A DNA stretch of 32,973 nt from UBA7662 sp041688385 (GTDB taxonomy: Bacteria; Bacteroidota; Bacteroidia; UBA7662): NCBI GenBank assembly GCA_041688385.1, contig JBDNIH010000213.1, positions 1 to 32,973 on the forward strand. The letters are read 5' to 3'. The translations under genes were made by a program, and so were the position numbers. How positions within the stretch are numbered: position 1 is the stretch's first letter; every line of letters begins with the position of its first letter. The notes under the pieces were generated by a model. The model worked only from the letters and a program-made list of their open reading frames with translations, was not told where the DNA came from and did no database searches. Positions 7,479-14,602 of this stretch are shown here, one piece after another.

Positions 7479-7631
7479 AAACTAAACCTAGGTTATTCAC
7501 TGTTTTGCAGCGGGCAAAACAGAACCTAAAAAGAAAAAGATGTACTGCATGCGGTACATTTTTACAATAAAGTCTTTTAAAGACTGATCGTTCATGGTCG
7601 GACCTCTTGCTGAGAAGTAAGAGGTTTTTTT
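7479..7631 (+). ncRNA. Candidate small structured RNA (about 150 nt) ending in an intrinsic terminator
   Basis: This is an inference from structure, with no known family recognised. After the -7 box at 7465-7472 come four potential hairpins. (1) TAGGTT 7489-7494 with AACCTA 7523-7528 closes a perfect inner stem GTTTTGC 7502-7508 / GCAAAAC 7514-7520. (2) ATGTACTG 7540-7547 pairs with CGGTACAT 7552-7559 (one G-U) and is followed by five T. (3) AGTCT 7571-7575 pairs with AGACT 7581-7585. (4) A strong terminator ACCTCTT 7602-7608 / AAGAGGT 7619-7625 runs into seven T. There is no long open frame; a 15-codon frame lies inside (7540-7587). It does not show the signatures of tmRNA, SRP RNA or RNase P RNA. 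Alternatives are a leader of the broken gene downstream, or unrelated hairpins. Confidence 0.35.
7602..7631 (+). terminator. Intrinsic terminator
   Basis: ACCTCTT (7602-7608) pairs with AAGAGGT (7619-7625) across a 10-base loop, followed by a T-run at 7625-7631. It is too far from the methyltransferase stop (7405) to be its simple terminator, which supports a separate transcript ending here. Confidence 0.75.
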
Positions 7632-7699
7632 ATGCCTCTCAGGGTTTTAGGGCACATAAAACACATCAGGCTCGGCATTTCCAGAACTGATTCAATTTC

Positions 7700-7707
7700 T
7701 AATTTTG
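7700..7707 (+). promoter_or_regulatory. Promoter -7 box of the decayed lipoprotein gene
   Basis: TAATTTTG is a full match to TAnnTTTG. It sits 15 bases before the position where the reading frame of the broken gene begins (7723/7726), and TTTC is found at 7678-7681 near the -33 position. Confidence 0.4.
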
Positions 7708-7722
7708 ATTAACTAAACCCTA

Positions 7723-8222
7723 ATTATAAAAAACCTACCCTTACTCTTTGGCGTATTCTTTGGCGTACTCCTGACCTCCAGCGTTATTGTTTCTTGCGAA
7801 AAGGAGCAAGAAGACCCCACGGGAACGATGGCGCCGCGACAACTGGATTCCTGTGCACTATCCTAGGCAATGAAACCATCCATGCACCAGCTACATGGCG
7901 TCGGATAAATGGAACCTCCAATCGTTTTAATATTGACTTTCAAATGGGCATTAGAAATATCGTCGTTGACATGTATTCTAATGATACTCTTCCAAATACC
8001 ATAAATTTCCCTACTGACACTTGCCGTGCGGCTGGCACAAGCTTGAGCGCGTTTTTTGATGGCACAGATGAATGGGTCACGAGTGGCGGTACTGCCCGCA
8101 CTGCTGCCCATACAAATGACTTGTTAGCTGATTGTTTTCAGGGAGCGCTCAGTTAGCTACCCAGCACCGAAATCAAAGCCCTCAAAGAGAGCGTATTTAA
8201 TCAGTTGGCAAAAATCAACTAA
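7723..8222 (+). pseudogene. Decayed secreted lipoprotein gene (lost start, frameshift, internal stop)
   Basis: Frame 1 reads KNLPLLFGVFFGVLLTSS then VIVSCEKEQEDP: a charged start, a hydrophobic core and a lipobox ending in Cys, so a lipoprotein signal. The start position holds ATT-ATA instead of ATG. Around 7812-7822 the frame must shift to continue as GNDGAATTGFLC and on through about 110 residues that include FNIDFQMGIRNIVVDMYSND and SLSAFFDGTDEWVTSGG. This frame meets TAG at 8154-8156, but the same frame stays open for 21 more codons (LPSTEIKALKESVFNQLAKIN) to TAA at 8220. Together these give a coherent lipoprotein of about 165 residues with three lesions. The alternating hydrophobic pattern suggests a beta-rich domain; no family is recognised with confidence. 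The promoter and the 3' terminator are retained, so decay looks recent. Assembly error is possible. Confidence 0.6.
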
Positions 8223-8234
8223 TCAAGCTTAAGT

Positions 8235-8268
8235 AAAAAGAGCCGGTTCAGTTGAGGTGGCTTTTTTT
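8235..8268 (+). terminator. Terminator after the decayed lipoprotein gene
   Basis: An A-rich arm with AGCC (8241-8244) pairs with GGCT (8259-8262), running into seven T (8262-8268). It overlaps the stop codon of the convergent antiporter gene. The core stem is short, so confidence is moderate. Confidence 0.5.
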
Positions 8269-9727
8269 ATTTGCCCAGTTTTTGGTAGGCCGACTCCAAG
8301 GATATTTCATGATCGGCCATTAACTTCAATTGATCCCCGCCCAGTAAACGTGTGGCACCATTGGGGGTGATGAACTTCCCGTTGCGTTGAATAAGCACAA
8401 TAAGTACAGTTTTAGGGAGCTCGAGTGCCATAATTTCCTTTCCGATTACCGGGTTCTCCTCTCCGATTTGAAAATCTACCAAAACATTTTTTGCTTGATC
8501 GGTGAGTTCTAAGTCAAGCGCAAAGCGACGCTTTTTGGTGGCGGGTACCGTTAGTCCCAGAAAATTAGCAAATAAAGCAAGCGTTGTTCCCTGCAAAAGG
8601 ACGGAGCTGACCGATATAAAAAAGACCAGATGAAAAATCTCGTCTGCTTTCGCTAAACCCGCCAGTAGCGGATAGGTGGCAAATACAATGGGAACAGCAC
8701 CCCTCAGGCCGACCCAAGAAATAAAAACACGCTCTTTGCGTCGCAGATGAAAAAAGGGCAAACTTAAATACACGGCCAATGGACGGGCAACGAACATGAG
8801 AAAAAGAGCAATGAGTAATCCTGTACCAGCTATAGGCAGAATTTTACTTGGATAAACGAGTAGTCCTAAGGTCAAAAACATCACAATCTGCATCAGCCAA
8901 GCTAGGCCATCAAAGTATTGTATCAATGTTTTTTTATGAACAAAAGCCCGGTTACCAAGGACTACCGCTGCTAGATAAATGGCTAAAAAACCATTTCCAC
9001 CAACAAAATCTGTGACAGAGAAGGTAAAAAAGGCCAGCGACATTAAAAGTACCGTATACAAGCCCTCAATCTCAAGCCTGATACGATTCATGAGCTGTAT
9101 CATAATAAAGCCCATGATGAGCCCAATCACTGCTCCCAAGAGCATCTGCTTAAAAAACAGCGGCACCAGCGACCAGACGGATGCATCAGGCATCTGAACG
9201 AACTGAATCATGGCGATAGTTAAAAAGTAGGCCATGGGGTCATTACTTCCACTTTCAAGCTCTAAAAGTGGCCGCAAACCTCCCTTTAAGCCAATACTGC
9301 GGGTACGTAGAATTGAAAATACCGCAGCCGCATCCGTCGAAGAAACAATGGCCCCGAGCAACATTCCTTCTGCAAAACTGAAATCGGTTAATAGCCAAAC
9401 AAAAGAACCAACACTCAGCGCAGTGAGTAATACACCCAGCGTTGAAAGTACTATTCCTTTCCGCAAAATGGGTTTAATGCTCTCCCATTTCGTCTCCAAA
9501 CCCCCCGAAAACAAAATGAAGGTCAAGGCAATGACACCTAAAAACTGGGTAATCGCAGGGTCGTTAAAATGAATTTTTCCTATACCGTCGGAGCCGGCAA
9601 GCATACCCACGCCCATAAATATGATTAGGGATGGTATTCCATAGCGTGTACTCAGCTTGCTCGCCACTATGCTTAGAAAGAGCAGCAGCGAGCCTATGAG
9701 TATGATATTTTCGGAACTAAAATTCAT
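8267..9727 (-). CDS. CPA1-family K+(Na+)/H+ antiporter with C-terminal RCK_C domain (CvrA/NhaP2-like)
   Basis: A cation/proton antiporter of about 486 residues, with 12-13 membrane helices followed by a cytosolic TrkA-C/RCK_C domain (about 405-486, with VIGKEIMALELP and a LLGGDQLKL strand). The transport-core motifs SSTDAAAVF (about 129-137) and ELESGSNDP (about 156-164) are the signature of the CvrA / NhaP2 group, which expels K+ or Na+ against protons and helps volume and pH homeostasis. The start is set at the ATG at 9727 (MNFSSENII); a TTG three codons upstream is also open but less likely. The E. coli CvrA is longer at its C-terminus. A terminator separates the gene from secDF, so it is probably transcribed alone. 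Ion preference is not visible. Confidence 0.88.
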   Translation of the reverse strand: MNFSSENIILIGSLLLFLSIVASKLSTRYGIPSLIIFMGVGMLAGSDGIGKIHFNDPAITQFLGVIALTFILFSGGLETKWESIKPILRKGIVLSTLGVLLTALSVGSFVWLLTDFSFAEGMLLGAIVSSTDAAAVFSILRTRSIGLKGGLRPLLELESGSNDPMAYFLTIAMIQFVQMPDASVWSLVPLFFKQMLLGAVIGLIMGFIMIQLMNRIRLEIEGLYTVLLMSLAFFTFSVTDFVGGNGFLAIYLAAVVLGNRAFVHKKTLIQYFDGLAWLMQIVMFLTLGLLVYPSKILPIAGTGLLIALFLMFVARPLAVYLSLPFFHLRRKERVFISWVGLRGAVPIVFATYPLLAGLAKADEIFHLVFFISVSSVLLQGTTLALFANFLGLTVPATKKRRFALDLELTDQAKNVLVDFQIGEENPVIGKEIMALELPKTVLIVLIQRNGKFITPNGATRLLGGDQLKLMADHEISLESAYQKLGK

Positions 9728-9745
9728 AGCCTCCAAAATACGACC

Positions 9746-9788
9746 AAAAAAAGAAAGGCCGGAAACAATTGCTGCTTCCGGCCTTTTT
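9746..9788. terminator. Bidirectional intrinsic terminator after secDF
   Basis: Perfect 11-bp stem AAAGGCCGGAA (9754-9764) with TTCCGGCCTTT (9776-9786). On the minus strand it is followed by a U-tract (A-run at 9746-9752), placing it directly after the secDF stop (9806). Confidence 0.85.
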
Positions 9789-9805
9789 AAGACTTAAGTA
9801 TACCC

Positions 9806-12784
9806 TTATTTTTTCTTGACCATTTTACCCGAATCGAGCACGATAGCCGATGCGATAAAGATAGATGAATAGGTACCCACAATCAAACCAATGAGGAGTG
9901 CGAAGGTAAATCCTTTGATTACTTCACCACCAAAGAGGAACAATACCAAGACCACCAGAATAGTTGTCAAGGCCGTAATAATGGTACGGCTAAAAGTAGT
10001 ATTGATGGCCGAGTTGATGACACTTTCATTGTCTTCGCCATGGTGTATACCGAGGAATTCACGCATACGGTCAAATACAACCACGGTATCGTTGATCGAA
10101 TAACCAATTATAGTTAGGATTGCGGCAATAAACGCCTGATCGACCTCCATGCTGAATGGCATAAACTTCCAGAGCAAAGAATACAAACCCAGTACAAATG
10201 CTACGTCGTGCAACAACGATGCTGCTGCTCCAAGCGAATACTGCCATTTCCGGAAACGAATAAGTATGTAAGCCGAAATAACTAAAATAGAGATGATAAT
10301 AGCCATGATCGCTGACGCCTTGATATCGTCGGCGATGGTTGGTCCTACCTTCTGAGAGCTGAGAATACGATCGGATTTGAAAGTCTCAAAATCCACTTTA
10401 TTCACCATGATAGTTGATAATCCAGCATGTAACTTCTCTTCTACTTCAATATCCGTTTCTGGTGTATTGTCATCGATTTTGTAGGAAGTCGTGATTTTGA
10501 ATTTATCGGCTGCACCAAAGGTTTTTACTTCCGGTGCACCATCAAAATATGGAGCCAAAGCAGTGCGTAAATCGGTTGAACGTTTGGCCTCGTCGAACTG
10601 AATCACATAAGAGCGTCCGCCTTTGAAGTCTACGCCAAGATTAAAGCCAGTAGTAGCCATCGAAATCGCACCAGCCAAAATAACAGCACCGGAGAACATA
10701 TACCAGTACCTGCGGTTTGCGAGGAAGTTAATGTTCATGTTGCTGAACAACTTAAGGCTCCACGCTGTACCAAAGTTTACCACTTTTTCGCGTGCAACTT
10801 GCCAGTCGATGAGCATACGCGTAATAAAGATGGCGCTAAACAAGGAGGTTAAGATACCGATGATGAGGGTAGTCGCAAAACCACGGATTGGGCCAGTTCC
10901 AAACGAATAGAGGATGATACCGACCAACAAAGTAGTAACGTTCGCATCTATAATTGAAGAGTACGCATTTTTAAATCCATCGATGATTGCCTGACGCAAG
11001 GCTTTGCCCTTGGCCAGTTCTTCACGTATTCGCTCGAATATAAGTACGTTCGCATCTACCGACATACCGATGGTCAATACGATACCTGCAATACCTGGTA
11101 AAGTCAGTACAGCTTGTAAGGAAGCCAGTACGCCAAATATGAAGAAAATGTTTGCGGCCAACGCGATGGTTGCAATTACACCACCACGGGCGTAGTAGGC
11201 TATCATAAACATGATGACCAACAATAAACCGCTAATCATCGACAATACACCTGAGCTGATGGCTTCAGCACCTAGGCTAGGACCTACAATGGCTTCTTCC
11301 ACGATACGGGCAGGCGCTGGCAATTTACCAGCTTTCAGGATGTTGGCTAAATCTTTTGCCTCATCGGTCGTGAAATTACCGGAGATAGATGACATGCCAC
11401 CAGAAATTTCGCCTTGAACATTTGGATAAGAATACACATAGTCGTCGAGAACAATGGCGATACTCCGCTCTACGTTATCGGCAGTCATGCGGCGCCAGAT
11501 TTTGGCACCCTCTGCGTTCATGGTCATGCTTACTTCTACCTGACCAAAATTGTCGATAGACTCACGGGCTTCGGTGATCACATCCCCTTCGAGCGGAGCA
11601 CGACTATCGTTTGCGCGGGTTTTGATGGCCACGAGGTCGACAAACTTATTGCCTTCGCCACGACCTTTTACGGTCCATAACATGCGGAGATTACGTGGCA
11701 ACAATGCCTTTACTTCGGGAGATGCCAAAAGCGCATTTACGGCGGCAGTATCTTTTACGTTGGCTGTACCAATGGCAGGGCCTTTGTTCGCGCGGGTTGA
11801 ACCATCTTCACCTTGGAAAACCGCAGGCATTAATACCGCAAAAAGTGGGTTTTCTTCCTTGGCTTGTGCGGCATTTAAGCCACCTGTGGTATCCGTTTCT
11901 GCTTTTTCAGCTAACTGACTTAGCAGGTCATCGGCTTTTTTAGTGGTATCGGTAATTCCATCGGCGGTTGTTTTGGCGGCAGAAGTTGAATCTGTGCCTT
12001 TGGCCAATTTTGCGCGATCGCCCAACATTTTGTTCACATCGAACATACGCTCGAGTATTTCACTGGCTTCGTAGGTTTCCCAGAACTCGAGTTTAGCCGA
12101 TCCTTGGAGGAGACGACGTACACGCCCTGGGTTGTCGACACCGGGCAATTCGATGATGATACGGCCGGTGCCCTGCTGACGCTGAATGTTTGGTGATGTC
12201 ACACCAAATTTATCTATACGTGTGCGGAGGATATTAAACGATCGATCGATGGCGCCTTCCGTTTCGGCACGGATGACTTCCATTACCTGGGCATTGCTCG
12301 AATTATAATCGATTTTGCCTTGGTTTTCGCGGGTAGCGAAGATGGCGGCAAGTTTGCCGTTGGCATCGAGTTCGGTAAACGACTGTTCGAACAAAGTCAC
12401 ATAGTCGAGTTGACTGTTGGCCTGACGGCTGGCAGCCATTTCGAGGGCTTTGTTGAAGTTGGCGTCTTTGCTGTAGTTGCTGAGTGCTTTGATGACGTCA
12501 GCCACCGACACTTCCATCACTACGTTCATACCACCTTGGAGGTCAAGACCTAGGTTCAGCTGCTGTTCTTTGGCTTGCTGATAGGTAAAACTGCGGATAC
12601 CTAGATTATAGACGGTTACATCTGACAGTGAGTCGAGGTAACGACGTTCAACGGCTGCATCACCCTTGGCGTAGGCAGCGGCTTTTTTCTCTACACGACT
12701 GGTTACCAGCGTGAAGGAAAGCTGGTACAAACATACCAGCGCGAAGGCGATCACGAAAAACCGGATCATTCCTTTTGCTTTCAT
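9806..12784 (-). CDS. secDF: Protein translocase subunit SecDF (fused)
   Basis: A 992-residue fusion of SecD and SecF, the proton-driven accessory of the SecYEG translocon. The SecD half starts with a membrane helix (about 7-26) and shows LGLDLQGG (78-85), the P1-head sequence FNILRTRIDKFGV and LPGVDNPGRVRRLL, and the SecD membrane motif LTIGMSVDANVLIFERIREE. The SecF half shows NLGVDFKGGRSY and GYSINDTVVVFDRMRE. Such fusions of about 1000 residues are usual in Bacteroidota. An Ala/Thr/Lys-rich insertion in the P1 region (around 255-310) is probably flexible. A small exported protein gene lies 79 bases upstream on the same strand, and a strong terminator follows. Confidence 0.96.
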   Translation of the reverse strand: MKAKGMIRFFVIAFALVCLYQLSFTLVTSRVEKKAAAYAKGDAAVERRYLDSLSDVTVYNLGIRSFTYQQAKEQQLNLGLDLQGGMNVVMEVSVADVIKALSNYSKDANFNKALEMAASRQANSQLDYVTLFEQSFTELDANGKLAAIFATRENQGKIDYNSSNAQVMEVIRAETEGAIDRSFNILRTRIDKFGVTSPNIQRQQGTGRIIIELPGVDNPGRVRRLLQGSAKLEFWETYEASEILERMFDVNKMLGDRAKLAKGTDSTSAAKTTADGITDTTKKADDLLSQLAEKAETDTTGGLNAAQAKEENPLFAVLMPAVFQGEDGSTRANKGPAIGTANVKDTAAVNALLASPEVKALLPRNLRMLWTVKGRGEGNKFVDLVAIKTRANDSRAPLEGDVITEARESIDNFGQVEVSMTMNAEGAKIWRRMTADNVERSIAIVLDDYVYSYPNVQGEISGGMSSISGNFTTDEAKDLANILKAGKLPAPARIVEEAIVGPSLGAEAISSGVLSMISGLLLVIMFMIAYYARGGVIATIALAANIFFIFGVLASLQAVLTLPGIAGIVLTIGMSVDANVLIFERIREELAKGKALRQAIIDGFKNAYSSIIDANVTTLLVGIILYSFGTGPIRGFATTLIIGILTSLFSAIFITRMLIDWQVAREKVVNFGTAWSLKLFSNMNINFLANRRYWYMFSGAVILAGAISMATTGFNLGVDFKGGRSYVIQFDEAKRSTDLRTALAPYFDGAPEVKTFGAADKFKITTSYKIDDNTPETDIEVEEKLHAGLSTIMVNKVDFETFKSDRILSSQKVGPTIADDIKASAIMAIIISILVISAYILIRFRKWQYSLGAAASLLHDVAFVLGLYSLLWKFMPFSMEVDQAFIAAILTIIGYSINDTVVVFDRMREFLGIHHGEDNESVINSAINTTFSRTIITALTTILVVLVLFLFGGEVIKGFTFALLIGLIVGTYSSIFIASAIVLDSGKMVKKK

Positions 12785-12863
12785 GGAATTATAATTTAAT
12801 AAAGTAAAATGTAAGTGAATGGGGAAAGGGCAAAACCCTTAGGCTACTAAAAATGGTAATCCA

Positions 12864-13214
12864 TCAGGGTGCTTGTGCAGGCTGAATGCACGTCATACGT
12901 ATTTCCTGTTGCCCAATGAGGTTTTCGGCAGGCAAGCTGAGGGCAGCGATTTGATGAACGGGTTGATTGGCTGCTTCAGGCCATAAAACTGTCAAAACTG
13001 CAGCGTCTGTGCGTAAATTAAGCTGGAAACCTGTTCCTGGCTGTACCAATTGTAAAGGCTCGAGTACCGGACGTTCTGTGTTCTCTTCGCCAGCGGCTGA
13101 TTCAACAACAACAACTGGACGTTCTGCTTCTACGAGGCTCGTCCAAGCGGCGGTAACCGTCGCCATACCCCACAGCATAGCAAATAGGCACAAATAAAGT
13201 TGTTTGAGTTTCAT
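12864..13214 (-). CDS. Small exported protein of unknown function
   Basis: A 116-residue protein that I do not recognise. It begins MKLKQLYLCLFAMLWGMATVTA, a signal peptide probably cut near residue 22-23. The mature part (about 94 residues) is rich in Val, Glu, Gln and Pro, with short beta-like segments (GFQLNLRTDAAVLTVLWPEA) and one cysteine near the C-terminus. It lies 39 bases after ktrA and 79 bases before secDF on the same strand. The coding reading is supported by the signal peptide and by its place inside a closely packed gene row, not by homology. Confidence 0.6.
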   Translation of the reverse strand: MKLKQLYLCLFAMLWGMATVTAAWTSLVEAERPVVVVESAAGEENTERPVLEPLQLVQPGTGFQLNLRTDAAVLTVLWPEAANQPVHQIAALSLPAENLIGQQEIRMTCIQPAQAP

Positions 13215-13253
13215 TGGCGTTGCGAAAATAAGGTTTATCGGTTATTCCACAAG

Positions 13254-13949
13254 CTATTTGTTGAGATCCACGAATTTCTCGATGTCGGTGTTTTTGCCAA
13301 GCAGAATCATATAATCTGTATCGTACAGTACGGTATCCGATTTAGGTACGCCCATAATATGGTATTCGGTAGCCCGATCGCCCTCTTCATTCACCGATTC
13401 ATAGGAACGACGTACGGTGATGAGGTTGAGGTTATATTTATTGCGTAGGCCAATTTCAATAACAGTTTTACTGGCTACACCCACTGGTGTACGCAGTTCT
13501 ACAATCTGGTAGTCATCGGGGAGTTGGAAGAAGCTGACGAGATCGGGGTTCAACAACCTACCTGCAACCGATATACCCACTTCATCTTCGGGCGAAAGCA
13601 CCTCTTGTACGCCTAGTTTGTAGAGGATTCGTTGTTGTTGTTCGTTCGAAGCCCGAGCAATAATACGTTTTACTTTGAGTTCCATCAATACTACGGTGGT
13701 CAGCAGCAGCGCTTCAAAATCTTGACCGATGGCCACTACTACCCCTTCCAAATCCTGCACGTTTTGGGAGCGCAAGGCTTTGATATCGGTAGAATCGAGC
13801 TGCACCGCGAAGGCGACTTCATCCCGTAAGGCATCTACCCTTTCGGCATTGTTATCGATGGCCATCACCTCTGCGCCCCGCGCCGACAATGTCCGGGCGA
13901 TGGTAGTTCCAAAACGACCAAGGCCTATAACACCGAATCTGTTTTCCAT
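13254..13949 (-). CDS. ktrA: KtrA/TrkA-type RCK regulator of potassium uptake
   Basis: A 231-residue cytosolic ring-forming regulator of a Ktr/Trk-type K+ channel. It has an N-terminal RCK_N Rossmann domain with GLGRFG (9-14) and the acidic ribose-binding D32 in AIDNNAERV, followed by RCK_C (about 140-225). This single RCK_N plus RCK_C unit matches KtrA rather than the double-unit TrkA. The membrane partner KtrB is not in the window. Its first 25 bases overlap the end of udk in another frame, which suggests translational coupling. The antiporter at 8267 also ends in an RCK_C domain, so two K+-related genes lie in the same region. Confidence 0.9.
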   Translation of the reverse strand: MENRFGVIGLGRFGTTIARTLSARGAEVMAIDNNAERVDALRDEVAFAVQLDSTDIKALRSQNVQDLEGVVVAIGQDFEALLLTTVVLMELKVKRIIARASNEQQQRILYKLGVQEVLSPEDEVGISVAGRLLNPDLVSFFQLPDDYQIVELRTPVGVASKTVIEIGLRNKYNLNLITVRRSYESVNEEGDRATEYHIMGVPKSDTVLYDTDYMILLGKNTDIEKFVDLNK

Positions 13950-14563
13950 TGTAACTGGGTTTTGAGGTGATGAACAAGTACTTCCAGTCCTTTGTCGAAA
14001 CTGGTATTGTTGGTAATGATAATATCGCTAAACGCTTTGTATGGCAACAAATACTGCTCAAAAGCTGGTAATACGTGATTCTGCCACTGGTAAAGAACCG
14101 TATCCTTGGGATAACCACGCTCTTCGGCATCCCTTTTTAAACGCCTTTCGAGCTTTACCTCTTCTTCAGCGTCGATAAAGACTTTGAGGTCCAGCAATTC
14201 CCTTATTTCTTCGTAATGAAATACAAAAAGACCCTCCATAATGATGACAGGCGCGGGCTTTACAACGAGCAGGCTGGCTTCTTTGTCTGGATTATTGAAG
14301 GTGTATTCTCGCAAGTAAATCTCCTCTCCTTCGAGCAGCTGGCACAAATGGCGGTGAAATTCGTTGCGGTTGATGGAAGTAGGCAAATCGTAATTGATTT
14401 CACCATTTTCATCGCTTAGTTGCTGCTCCTGAGGAACATAATAATTGTCCTGAGAGATGACACACAATTGGTCTGTGTCGAATTGTGCCGCCAAACGCTG
14501 GATAAAAGTCGTTTTACCGGAAGCGCTGCCGCCTACTATGCCAACAAGATAAGGTCTTTCCAA
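13925..14563 (-). CDS. udk: Uridine kinase
   Basis: A 212-residue P-loop kinase that phosphorylates uridine and cytidine in pyrimidine salvage. The Walker A motif is GGSASGKTT (11-19), followed by SQDNYYVP, the conserved YDLPTSINR (nucleoside-binding Asp) and the lid/Arg region KLERRLKRDAEERGY. The start is a TTG at 14563, giving ERPYLVGIVGGSASGKT; no in-frame ATG lies upstream and the phosphate-binding loop would otherwise be lost. A perfect -7 box (TATATTTG on the minus strand, 14584-14591) fits this start. The 3' end overlaps ktrA by 25 bases. Confidence 0.92.
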   Translation of the reverse strand: MERPYLVGIVGGSASGKTTFIQRLAAQFDTDQLCVISQDNYYVPQEQQLSDENGEINYDLPTSINRNEFHRHLCQLLEGEEIYLREYTFNNPDKEASLLVVKPAPVIIMEGLFVFHYEEIRELLDLKVFIDAEEEVKLERRLKRDAEERGYPKDTVLYQWQNHVLPAFEQYLLPYKAFSDIIITNNTSFDKGLEVLVHHLKTQLQWKTDSVL

Positions 14564-14583
14564 AATGAGGTTTTGTCCGGCCT

Positions 14584-14591
14584 CAAATATA
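14584..14591 (-). promoter_or_regulatory. Promoter -7 box for udk
   Basis: On the minus strand this reads TATATTTG, a full TAnnTTTG match, giving a leader of about 14 bases to the TTG start. It partly covers the gap after the TonB-dependent receptor stop (14603), so udk-ktrA can be transcribed independently of the receptor gene. The -33 half is not convincing. Confidence 0.45.
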
Positions 14592-14602
14592 CCTACTGCC
14601 TT

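Noticed and set aside
8154..8156. Recoding of TAG as a sense codon, suggested by two relics with in-frame TAG.
   Set aside because: Intact genes here end with TAG (the haem lipoprotein at 32534 and the GNAT gene at 28956), so TAG is an ordinary stop; decay is simpler.
12806..12834. A secDF promoter (TTTG and TACATTTT on the minus strand).
   Set aside because: The spacer is 17 rather than 19 bases and the -7 box has a mismatch in the conserved G, so it was not listed as a feature.
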